The notes under the pieces were generated by a model, which ran no database searches, was not told the DNA's origin, and saw only the letters and a program-made list of their open reading frames with translations. DNA of 64,000 nucleotides from a virus: the IMG/VR virus record IMGVR_UViG_3300023179_000031, positions 58,467-122,466 of that record; one strand, written 5' to 3'. The position numbers and the translations under genes were made by a program. Shown here piece after piece: positions 37,201-45,861 of the stretch (position 1 is the stretch's first letter; each line of letters opens with the position of its first letter).

Positions 37201-40200
37201 ATTTTGCCCATAAGTTATAACAAGTTTCTTATTGCCTTGATTTAACCAATCAATGATTCTAGCAAAATCTTCTTCAGATGGGATTTCTGTCGTATTTGCA
37301 ATCCATGCAACATCATATCCATTGCTAGGTACACTAAGATTATAGGATGAAACATTCTCATCAATTAAATTACCAAGACTTGTTAATCTATTAAGTAGGT
37401 CAGATTGATTATCTCCCTGCTTAAAACTGGTAATGTTTGTCCATCCGCCAAGTTGAGCGATTCTTGCATTACCATCAGCATCTTTAGCTACTATATTTCC
37501 ATAAAAATTAAGATTTTTATCTGCTGTAGATGATAATAAAGCTTCTCTAGATTCTGTAAATGTGCCAGCTATAATAACAACGCTAGAAGATGTATTTTTG
37601 TAATTTTCTTCTGCCGCATAGTAAAACTTGTCAGATACAACTGGTTTTGTATTCACGGTAGAAGATTTTACTTCTGCCGTAGCCATCAAGAGGGCGTCTT
37701 TCCCATTGTATTCTGGTGGATCAAAGAATGCACTCTTATTTACATTTAAGCCAATATTCCTATTTAAATCAATATAATTGCCGCTGTTTGATGACCATAT
37801 AAATGCTACGCCACTATCTGGATTATTTCCAAATATAGCATATTTACCATTGGGGCTTTGTCCAACAGCTTCTTTGTAATTATAAACTTCTGTTCTGGGT
37901 GGTATTGCTGGGTATGTAGTGTATTTAAGAATTTTTTCAGCGGCAGACATAATAGGAATGGGTTCATATTGATAAGTTTGAGAATTTACATATGAACCTC
38001 CGTCGCACCCATATGCCGCCGGTGTAACTGTCCCAAAATACATAGCCAAATTCATTTCATAGAAAATTGGTTGTCCTCGCATATTTGTGCATGGTAGATT
38101 GAATTTAGCTCTTATGTCTCCATTGTGCTGTAATGGCATTTCGCATTTATTATTAAGATCTGTATAATTTGTTCCGGCTTTGCCGTCATGAGTGCAAGAA
38201 TATCCATATGAAACATTTGGGTCATATAATCTAATATCAGCAACGCCAGACGATTTTAAGTTAGATGGTAAAATATAAGATGACGTTGTGTGCGAAGGCA
38301 CAAATGATGGAATGACATTAATATCTAAATTGCTATCTACTAATGATTCATATCTATTTCTAGCTGGGTGTAACCTCATGCGAGAATCTAATCTTTCTAG
38401 TAGGTAGTTTATCACTAAATTAGAATCTGCGTATGCACCATTTTCTTCCCAAATTGGATCATTACCCACAAGAACTAAATTTCTGTCACCTAAAGCTAAC
38501 CAATCTTGTATCTTATCTACTATTTCATTACTAGCAGCATTAACTGCTGGTGTAATAATAAATAGAGTTCCGGCATCTTGTGGTATTTCTGTTTCTGCAA
38601 AACTTGTTTTTTCAAACTGAACACCAAAATTATTAGCATATATTGCTGACATATGATTAAAAAATGGAGCGTCTTCTTCTGGACTAAGAATAGAATGTAA
38701 GTTTCCGAATTTGCCATACTCTACTACCTTGTTGTGTGGGTAGTAATCGCGCCCTTCAAGAACTCTAATAGCTCCAGCATTAACATAAGATTGCCACTGA
38801 GTGTCTCTAGTGAATCCCGGCTTCCACCAAATATTTGCATTATCTTGCGCACCCATACTATCAGTTGGAGCGCCAATGGCAACCAAAGATCCATCTTCAT
38901 TACACGCTACGCTATAGCCAAGCCGTGAAGTTGGTGCGAATTTTTCAATCAAAAAGTCCCACGATCCATTGGTTGGATTTATATCAGAATATGTTACGGT
39001 TTTAATTAATTGATATTCTTGTAAATTAAGATCTTTACGGAATTCAAACTTGCCGCTTGGAGACAATTCTGAATAAAATTCTTTGATGATTTGTTTTTCA
39101 GATGATGGTGTTGATAAATAAAGTGCAGATTGCAGTCTTCTATTTAGTTCATAAATTTCTCCACCAAGCGGAGAGTTAGAAGCGGCTTGATTAAGCCAAT
39201 GTGGGAATAAGTCATATTTTTGCTCTTTTACTTGTGGTCTATATTCATAAATTGAAACCGCCTGCTCTATGTATGGAGAACCAACTACAATAATATTTCC
39301 ACTTTCGCTAATTGTTACTGCGTGACCAAACCTATCTGGAGCAACAGAGCTTAATGTAGTTGGTGACTTAATTTCTTGAATTAATTCCCAATCATTATTG
39401 CTCTTTTCATATACATAAACGCTTCCACCACTTGCTGGTGGCACATTAAAATCAGACGCGGAGAGATTAAATTGTCCTAAGTTATTAGCAAATAGTGTGA
39501 AAGTATTATTTACTATCATTCTTCCAGTATCTAAAGTATCTGCGATTAAAGTTTCAGATTGAGCAATCCAATTCTCATCTATAGCTACTGTTACATTGCA
39601 ATATCCACTGGTTGGATTATTGTTGAAATCTCTAAGCCCACTAGCATATGAAAAAGATTTATAATACGATATAAATTGATCTAATGCTGGTTGTAAAGCT
39701 CTAGAACCTAAAGATGCAGAATTATCTATATAAAAACCAAGCACTGGTGGAATATTATTATGGATTTTTGTTGTGTCTATTGGGAATACTTCGTGAAAAA
39801 TAGACTTTATATCATCAAAAATTTGATTGTTTTTAGTAGCAAACTGAGTTGTGTTTCTATTGTAGTATGTATGTCTATGAATTTGATACTTGGTAACAAA
39901 ATCTGGTTTTGGATCTGAGAAATCTGGAGATGGAGAACTATTAGTACCTAATATTGGTTCACAAATAATAATTTGAACATTAAATGATACTGCTGGATCG
40001 CAGAAGTATTTAAATAATGCATCTTTTTCCTTTATAAATGGGAGTATATCTTTGTATGTAACACATTCATTTGGCTTGATGCATGGATATGGAAATGTTG
40101 GAGTGAATTCATCTGTAAAAATAAACAAACCAATATTTATAGGTTCAGTTTGTATACTATTAAATGTTCTAGTCCATTTGCAACTTGGTCCTCCAGCAAC

Positions 40201-43200
40201 AATTACTTCTCTATCTTTGGTCTTAGACAAACTAACTGAATGGCCTAGCTGTCTTCCTTCTTGACCAACATGCCATTGTGTTTCTAATCCTCTGAATGGT
40301 AATAGCGAACCATTAGAATCATAGAAAAGTTTGGAATATCTATCAAAGTAATCTCGTTTAAATCCATCTGGTAATGATAGTTTTGCTTCAAGCGACCAAG
40401 GTGATTTATCTAACTGGTTTGACCAATCAAAACCGCTTGGTTCTGGATTTCTTCTGTAAACAAAAACAGCGCCAGCATCTGATAACTCATATCCATCAAC
40501 ATCTTGTATATCGTGGAATGGAGCGCCAATTACCATCAAATCATCTTTGATAGCTATAGACTTACCGAATTGATCATCAACATTCCTATCGCTTTCTAAA
40601 GGAACGATCTTAAGACCAGAATATCCAACATCTTCATTGTAGCCATATTCCCATTCTGACATTTCTCTTGGAACGTCAATAATACCACTTGTTCCCGTTT
40701 TACCAACAAGAGTAATATTATAAGGAGCTTGAGGAATAAGTTTATCAAATTTGCGAATACCATAAAAATTACCACTATATCCAACATCTAAATTGGTATA
40801 TGTAGTTAATGCTCTTAATACACCACCATCGACACAGGTTGAATCGTACCATTTTGTGTCGTGTGTTACTACTGAAAGCTCTTGGCACGTTCCTCCGTTA
40901 TCACACTCTCCGTAGCATATTGTTTGAACGCCTCGTATTTCATTATTAGCATCAAAAAATGCTAGATAATTATCTTGTACTGTAATATCTTTTCCAACAT
41001 TATCTTTGTTCCATAAGAAACTTTCTAATTGATTTGCTCCAGTGTTGACTGTAGATTTATTGAATACCATTAAAGGCATCAATGCATTTGAATTGACAAT
41101 GTTATTAATTGCATCAATGACAAATGGTAAAGATTCACTAACAATTGGGTCTGGAATGGGACCACTTACATATAGTGGAGCAGACACATTTAGATAATCT
41201 GATAATGGTGGAAATCCGCCACGAACAAATAGGTCAAAAGAGTTAGTATTGGTTATTGGTGGATTACAAGTGAATAATACTAATGTTGCATTTGCTGAAG
41301 GATTAGTTTGATTATTTTGAATGTACAAACCTAAAGTTGTATCATCATATTTATCTGTTCTGCCAGCTACGAATAGGGTTGGGCCATATACTGGTCCAGC
41401 ACCAAATAATTCATCATCTGGCGATGCTCCAAAATTATTTTCTGTAAATGTTGGTGCGCCAATATACCCAACGGTTACGGAGTGTAATGGCATACTATCA
41501 TTTAAGAAATATGTACCAGATGTAAATAATGACATAGAATCTGTTTGTGGTATTAACAGATATCCAGAAGCATACATTGTTAATCCGTTGCCAGATGTAT
41601 CAACAGTTCCAAATGTATTTGGGAGAGATAGAGGCATAACCTCTCTTTCTCTAGCTTCGCCACTAATAGCTAAGTTGAAATTTAAAGATTCTACTGTCTC
41701 AGCTTTGAGTAAAGCGTTTTCTAATTTGACATGTGCAGAATGAATTTTAATCTTAGATTCATAATGTCCAGATGGATAAACCAAATCGTACTGTAGAAAC
41801 ATTTCATCAACATCTTTAGAAAAGAATTTATGGTTAAGTTCTGTGACATTCTTAGATGTCACAAAGTTAGACCAAGGTTCTGTTGATTTATCAGTAAGAC
41901 TATTAATAGTGAATTTACTGCTTATTTTTGACCAGCAGGCTTTTGGATCTATATGATGAATACTTCTATTGATTAATCCCCAATTTGTTGTATCAAACAA
42001 ATCTGAATCTTTTGACTTAGTATAAAGGCTGACAATTAATCTAGGACCAATTGTGCCGTCTTCCCATACTATATCATTAGTTGTTTCATGTTGCAGTATC
42101 GTGTCAACGACAAACCCATTTTCATTAAATGAATATCCGCGTGGTAAAGCTTTAGTTATTCTTGGTGCAACAGAGAACAATCTGCTAGTATTACCACCAA
42201 GATTAAATCGAAGCATATCATTTTCTAGCTGTGAGTGGTAGGCTAGATTAGATGCCAATACATTAGATGGAAGAGGTATATTGGTTAAATTGCTATATGT
42301 TGATCCATCTGTTTTGAAATTGTGAACAATGAAATCTTTGCCAATTCTTGTTTTAAGAATGTCATAGGATGAGAAGAAATCGCAATATTTGAATGCTCCC
42401 AAATGCCACTCATCTGTATTTTCATCAACATATTGCCATAATTTATATCTATCATTATCTGTAGATTCATTATCATTCCAGAACTTAACGCGATGACTAG
42501 CCAAAAAGTTTTCTGCCGTGATCTGTTGTAATCTTGAATTAGTATTATTTTCTGTTATATTTGTTCCAGAAGCATTATATTGAGAAATGCCAATTTCGCT
42601 GATGAATCCATTAATTCCTATTCCAGAGCCATCAGAGTAACCAAAGACTAAGTTACTATTACCACTAATAATATCAAATGGCTCAGAACTTGCTCTTAAA
42701 ACATTAAATTCTCCATTAACTATTTCATTATCTATATAAAGCTTTAATTTTCTTGAGTTGTTATCATTATATGTAAGTAATATTGATAGCGGATATTGAT
42801 AATCTACATATGTTAATGAATCTTCAATGGTAATAACGTTGCCGCTGATATCCTTTGCGTTTGCGCATAGATGTCCATTATTATATCCAAGTGTAAATTC
42901 AAGGTTGGAATCACCGTCCCATTTAGAAACAATAACTCCAGAATTGAATAGATTAAAATCTACTCCACTTATAGTAGAATCTGGACAGAATCTGGTAAAT
43001 ATGGAGAACCCACCAGAAATACTGATATTGCCAAAATTAATATTTGAAGTAGATCCAGATACTCTAACTGCATTATCAAATGAATCTAGAATATGACCAT
43101 ATAGATCATGACTGGAATTTGTCCAATCTAGAGTTTTATATGATCTCTCTTGGTTTTGGAAAAGCCCAGAAGCATTGAATCTCAAACCAACATTTCTTAT

Positions 43201-45840
43201 TAATGTATTTTCATTTTTACCGATTAATAATCCACTAATATGATTAGTGTCTTCAGATGTAGATAGTATAACATCGTCATTTATCTTATTGAAATCGAAG
43301 TATCCATTAAGGAATGGCTCTTCTAACTGTGGATTATAGAATGAAAAACTGAAATCTAATGGATCGAATGGGCCAGCAAAAATAGATCCATCAACACCTC
43401 TCCACCTACGTGAATAATTAGTTTTAAGAGTTGATGGAGATTTATATGCTTGTGGAATATCTTCAATTAATGATAATGGTGCTTCTGTCCAAACAGCATT
43501 GAGTGGTTTATCTTTAGTTTTCCTTGGAGAAGGATAGATATGAATTTCTCTTTGAGCTAATTCTTTTTCTTGATATCCAAATGTATATAATGGTAATGCA
43601 TTAGAGGGTTTATATTTAATAACTAGATTTGCTTTGGCAAAAGATGCTCCGCTTGGTAGAGGATAAATATCAATATATAGATTCTCAAAGAAAGAACTCA
43701 TTGAGTAATCTTTGGCAAAACCAAGCTCAACTGGATCTTGATATATCTTTAGAGGTATGATATAATTTTGGAAAGATGTTCCACTAACAACTGGGGTAGA
43801 CGAAATAACATAATGATCTTTAGCTGGATTAAGAGTTATTTGTTTTTCAAAGTATTGATCTTTATCCGAAAGAGTTTCTGCGCCAAGGGATAATTCATTG
43901 GTTTCATGTTGACCAGAAACTAATGGAACTAAAGAGTTATTTATTGGATCATATACTTCATCGTTTTGTAGAAATCCACCAATTGCTGGAGTTATGTTAA
44001 TTACACCATCATCACTATATCCAACAACGTCTATTGTATAATCTGGCGAACCTTCAGCCTTTTTAGCACTAATATGAAGCTCTATAGAATCAATAGTGAA
44101 AAAAATATCATTACTATATACTAGTTCTTTATTGGAACTACTTAGTGATTTATTTCTGCTCTTACCACCAAAATTGAAAGACCCGCCCGTTTGTTGCTTG
44201 ATTCCAAACGGTGGTTCATGTTTATATTGTAATTGCAGTTTGCCAGAATTAGTTACGCTTGAAGTAGAATCTAGAGTAATATTTCCAACTGTAAAAATAT
44301 TGCGTAATCTGTCTGTAAGTACGGCTTGCCCGCTATTACTTGTATTTGTAGAGATATTTCCATCTATATCTGGAGATGATTCCCATATTGTGTTTGCAAC
44401 CGGATAAATTCCAGTATCAAAATCAGAAGATAATACATTAAAAGGATATATAATTCTTTCTAGTCTATTGCCGGTAGGCTGAACTTCTGTGTGGAATCCT
44501 AGATAATTGTCATTGATTAAGCCATATACCGCTCCACTATTAGCAATTTCTATGCAAGATATTCTAAGAGAATTATTAGGATTTAATCCATATCCTTGAG
44601 TTCTTGTTGATAGTGGAGATCCATCAATAGCTAGATAATTATTTTGACTATCTTCAACAAAATCCAGCTTGCATTCATCTTCATAGCCGCCACTAAATGC
44701 GCGAGAGAATGGGTTATGTAAACAGTCAACTGTAAAATCAAGATTTAAAGTATATCCACTAGCTTCACCTAGAATTGGAAACTTTGGCTCCCAAGTGTGC
44801 AATGATGCATAATTTACTTCTGGTTCTGTTACATATGTTGTAAAGTTGTGTTGATCTTCTTTTAGATAGTTACCGTCACCACGGAAAGTAATATCTTTAT
44901 ATTTAACAATGAGATTTCCAGATGGGTCTTCTAGTTTTATATTGTGAATCTTGTAAATTGCTGGAACATCTGACTCATAAGAAATTAGTGGCGCTGCTGC
45001 TCTTATAAATAAGAAGCTTTCTTTGGGCGTAATTGATGGTGGTAACACTTCGCATTTGTATGTAAAATCGCCCTGAGAGTAGATTGACGAAGGGTGAATG
45101 AACGTAGACGCATCATCAGAAATTCTAGTACTTTTATCTCCATTATCCGTATAATTACCAATGAATAGCCCGTCATCAACACTTTGGTATATATTGCCAG
45201 ATGAGAGATCTTTATTAACAAAGTAAACATCGTTAGATGCTGTTACTATATCTCTAATTGGATAGAGTTTTTGTGTTGCTCTAAATCGTAGCAAAGACTT
45301 GATTTTGCCAAGAGTGCCGCCTATCTTATCAGTATAGATATTTCTAAATTGACCAATGGCACGAATCTTGGACTCTAGATTGTTACTTGATAATGTAAGA
45401 AAGCCAGAAAATCCAGAGTTATCTTGGCTTGTGTCAATTGCTGGATTAATATCGCTATATGGATTAATAACATTAAGAACTCTAGCATTATTAACTTTAA
45501 TAGCTAGAATATCACTTTCATCATCAACTACGTATGTCTGGTCGTTTACGCGATATTGTCTAGAATTCAGAATTCTAAAAGAACCAATGCAAGATAACCT
45601 ATTTTCTGACCTTGTGATAACAACTGGTTGAGATGGAGCAGCGCCGAATAAAAGTTCTTCAGATTGACCAAATAGTCGTTGATTATTACTAAAACCAATA
45701 TTGATATTTATACCACAGTTTGCTTTTATTGAGCCACTACCCTCTACTATTTTAGACGGCCTGTGAATAACTGTAGCATTGGCTTTGAGTGCGCCGCTAG
45801 CAAGATTTTTAGCACTTGTCTGCTGTAATATACAATCCAT
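34213..45840 (-). CDS. Giant 3875-aa tail protein: LamG-like domain, FG-GAP blades, VWA-like segment
   Basis: From N to C: a beta-rich region; a concanavalin/LamG-like domain (about 913-1080, GFSIFTRFCPD ... KLKLYIDNEIVNG); FG-GAP-type blades at about 1755, 1857, 2167 and 2303 (FGKSIAI...VIGAP, LGHSVSL...VAGGP, FGHAVTI...VVGSP, LGYSVAC...AIGAP); a degenerate blade near 2660; and three more at about 3435, 3532 and 3642. Between blades two and three (about 1895-2090) lie LFIFTDE and FYIDNSAS, which resemble VWA-domain metal motifs. Two related alpha/beta segments lie at about 2393-2503 and 2800-2950. It follows the tape measure gene and likely forms a tail-tip receptor-binding structure. Confidence 0.7.
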   Translation of the reverse strand: MDCILQQTSAKNLASGALKANATVIHRPSKIVEGSGSIKANCGININIGFSNNQRLFGQSEELLFGAAPSQPVVITRSENRLSCIGSFRILNSRQYRVNDQTYVVDDESDILAIKVNNARVLNVINPYSDINPAIDTSQDNSGFSGFLTLSSNNLESKIRAIGQFRNIYTDKIGGTLGKIKSLLRFRATQKLYPIRDIVTASNDVYFVNKDLSSGNIYQSVDDGLFIGNYTDNGDKSTRISDDASTFIHPSSIYSQGDFTYKCEVLPPSITPKESFLFIRAAAPLISYESDVPAIYKIHNIKLEDPSGNLIVKYKDITFRGDGNYLKEDQHNFTTYVTEPEVNYASLHTWEPKFPILGEASGYTLNLDFTVDCLHNPFSRAFSGGYEDECKLDFVEDSQNNYLAIDGSPLSTRTQGYGLNPNNSLRISCIEIANSGAVYGLINDNYLGFHTEVQPTGNRLERIIYPFNVLSSDFDTGIYPVANTIWESSPDIDGNISTNTSNSGQAVLTDRLRNIFTVGNITLDSTSSVTNSGKLQLQYKHEPPFGIKQQTGGSFNFGGKSRNKSLSSSNKELVYSNDIFFTIDSIELHISAKKAEGSPDYTIDVVGYSDDGVINITPAIGGFLQNDEVYDPINNSLVPLVSGQHETNELSLGAETLSDKDQYFEKQITLNPAKDHYVISSTPVVSGTSFQNYIIPLKIYQDPVELGFAKDYSMSSFFENLYIDIYPLPSGASFAKANLVIKYKPSNALPLYTFGYQEKELAQREIHIYPSPRKTKDKPLNAVWTEAPLSLIEDIPQAYKSPSTLKTNYSRRWRGVDGSIFAGPFDPLDFSFSFYNPQLEEPFLNGYFDFNKINDDVILSTSEDTNHISGLLIGKNENTLIRNVGLRFNASGLFQNQERSYKTLDWTNSSHDLYGHILDSFDNAVRVSGSTSNINFGNISISGGFSIFTRFCPDSTISGVDFNLFNSGVIVSKWDGDSNLEFTLGYNNGHLCANAKDISGNVITIEDSLTYVDYQYPLSILLTYNDNNSRKLKLYIDNEIVNGEFNVLRASSEPFDIISGNSNLVFGYSDGSGIGINGFISEIGISQYNASGTNITENNTNSRLQQITAENFLASHRVKFWNDNESTDNDRYKLWQYVDENTDEWHLGAFKYCDFFSSYDILKTRIGKDFIVHNFKTDGSTYSNLTNIPLPSNVLASNLAYHSQLENDMLRFNLGGNTSRLFSVAPRITKALPRGYSFNENGFVVDTILQHETTNDIVWEDGTIGPRLIVSLYTKSKDSDLFDTTNWGLINRSIHHIDPKACWSKISSKFTINSLTDKSTEPWSNFVTSKNVTELNHKFFSKDVDEMFLQYDLVYPSGHYESKIKIHSAHVKLENALLKAETVESLNFNLAISGEAREREVMPLSLPNTFGTVDTSGNGLTMYASGYLLIPQTDSMSLFTSGTYFLNDSMPLHSVTVGYIGAPTFTENNFGASPDDELFGAGPVYGPTLFVAGRTDKYDDTTLGLYIQNNQTNPSANATLVLFTCNPPITNTNSFDLFVRGGFPPLSDYLNVSAPLYVSGPIPDPIVSESLPFVIDAINNIVNSNALMPLMVFNKSTVNTGANQLESFLWNKDNVGKDITVQDNYLAFFDANNEIRGVQTICYGECDNGGTCQELSVVTHDTKWYDSTCVDGGVLRALTTYTNLDVGYSGNFYGIRKFDKLIPQAPYNITLVGKTGTSGIIDVPREMSEWEYGYNEDVGYSGLKIVPLESDRNVDDQFGKSIAIKDDLMVIGAPFHDIQDVDGYELSDAGAVFVYRRNPEPSGFDWSNQLDKSPWSLEAKLSLPDGFKRDYFDRYSKLFYDSNGSLLPFRGLETQWHVGQEGRQLGHSVSLSKTKDREVIVAGGPSCKWTRTFNSIQTEPINIGLFIFTDEFTPTFPYPCIKPNECVTYKDILPFIKEKDALFKYFCDPAVSFNVQIIICEPILGTNSSPSPDFSDPKPDFVTKYQIHRHTYYNRNTTQFATKNNQIFDDIKSIFHEVFPIDTTKIHNNIPPVLGFYIDNSASLGSRALQPALDQFISYYKSFSYASGLRDFNNNPTSGYCNVTVAIDENWIAQSETLIADTLDTGRMIVNNTFTLFANNLGQFNLSASDFNVPPASGGSVYVYEKSNNDWELIQEIKSPTTLSSVAPDRFGHAVTISESGNIIVVGSPYIEQAVSIYEYRPQVKEQKYDLFPHWLNQAASNSPLGGEIYELNRRLQSALYLSTPSSEKQIIKEFYSELSPSGKFEFRKDLNLQEYQLIKTVTYSDINPTNGSWDFLIEKFAPTSRLGYSVACNEDGSLVAIGAPTDSMGAQDNANIWWKPGFTRDTQWQSYVNAGAIRVLEGRDYYPHNKVVEYGKFGNLHSILSPEEDAPFFNHMSAIYANNFGVQFEKTSFAETEIPQDAGTLFIITPAVNAASNEIVDKIQDWLALGDRNLVLVGNDPIWEENGAYADSNLVINYLLERLDSRMRLHPARNRYESLVDSNLDINVIPSFVPSHTTSSYILPSNLKSSGVADIRLYDPNVSYGYSCTHDGKAGTNYTDLNNKCEMPLQHNGDIRAKFNLPCTNMRGQPIFYEMNLAMYFGTVTPAAYGCDGGSYVNSQTYQYEPIPIMSAAEKILKYTTYPAIPPRTEVYNYKEAVGQSPNGKYAIFGNNPDSGVAFIWSSNSGNYIDLNRNIGLNVNKSAFFDPPEYNGKDALLMATAEVKSSTVNTKPVVSDKFYYAAEENYKNTSSSVVIIAGTFTESREALLSSTADKNLNFYGNIVAKDADGNARIAQLGGWTNITSFKQGDNQSDLLNRLTSLGNLIDENVSSYNLSVPSNGYDVAWIANTTEIPSEEDFARIIDWLNQGNKKLVITYGQNPSSTSSKSIDEPFAEQYTTSAARVVELLCQKLELSMRPLFLSGKNKYATKNDAINKYSLTNTDIVINTDYDPIYRGKRIGYNPDSKISIYSLVNGYPEDIIPIQVNSAIPLAYFDTGITDDSFVEYGIPQIKTGIAKVTFPVLGGSGYRVYFNTVSESPLENSLLGFQISNCSSSASLNPTNYGSIANIYDYDLNDQQSILEQVFVGINISKDRTNFFVPSNYYGEPDSHYVDIQVPSGSNFISIYIDGTKLNYPAISKPNTIRTQRLLSISGVLLPIEEIVTFETVYENKSSTIIIPEVPERTVSNEYTREISTSSSKYCPTDLCASYFDDPEIADGPVVVAQEIYHQRPFNAGVAKSRITLISDASLIQGRTIANGDNINQALVNFLGSLYPRTSFPSANSGRQYDYMTKLVAPERGSPQKYVNAYNNSGLNLRFNSSTNNGLASSLFSDQDYLIDTSVGGYGSPMLPELGQGPTYMTAREIPLTDQIAIRQLRANLISTFNEYQYEYGATTKFSGVINGKMYADASVYGGMPEIMKDTGYDYLDFDKLPSGYPGDLFGYSLAIKNNKIYVGAPFAAFSGESPISWNTVKTNTPSGQIFGTEVGFNGGAGSVYVFEKTYKASGIGGKTVPWECVKKFRPKEINVGNVNSITTDQFGYSISIDGDILAIGAPGHDYDNYAVDSSSPFIRKEFNEQFDIQTRAVYDLGSQQNRNQFGSGIVSQNNGAIFTYENKIDNWGAKTQNWVSIHKLVPQGYNARGENDFFSKSISLDRSRRKDGDYTLAVGSPQHQFGSSINDDQLSNAGSVYVYDGMLRKLKPSFAHPDSFITGRIFGDMSVEQPYTYFQFKNGNLQDNRVYFNSIIFANNKGEIFIDAFGHDMIEKGFIVHRPFVEQLKGSYFYGIQNVNYARLFTHGKPSENSSILPLFNQGTGHDNVYNTLGLYENAVLGTSSGTPFSLYANGKLVDFVESSGLNLFNSGAEVGSGMLALNIRGKQ

Positions 45841-45861
45841 AAATATCCTATATTTTACAAT

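Noticed and set aside
40860-40930. EGF-like domain in the giant tail protein (ECDNGGTCQ)
   Set aside because: Only one NGGTC-like turn is seen, and the remaining cysteine pairs of an EGF domain are absent.
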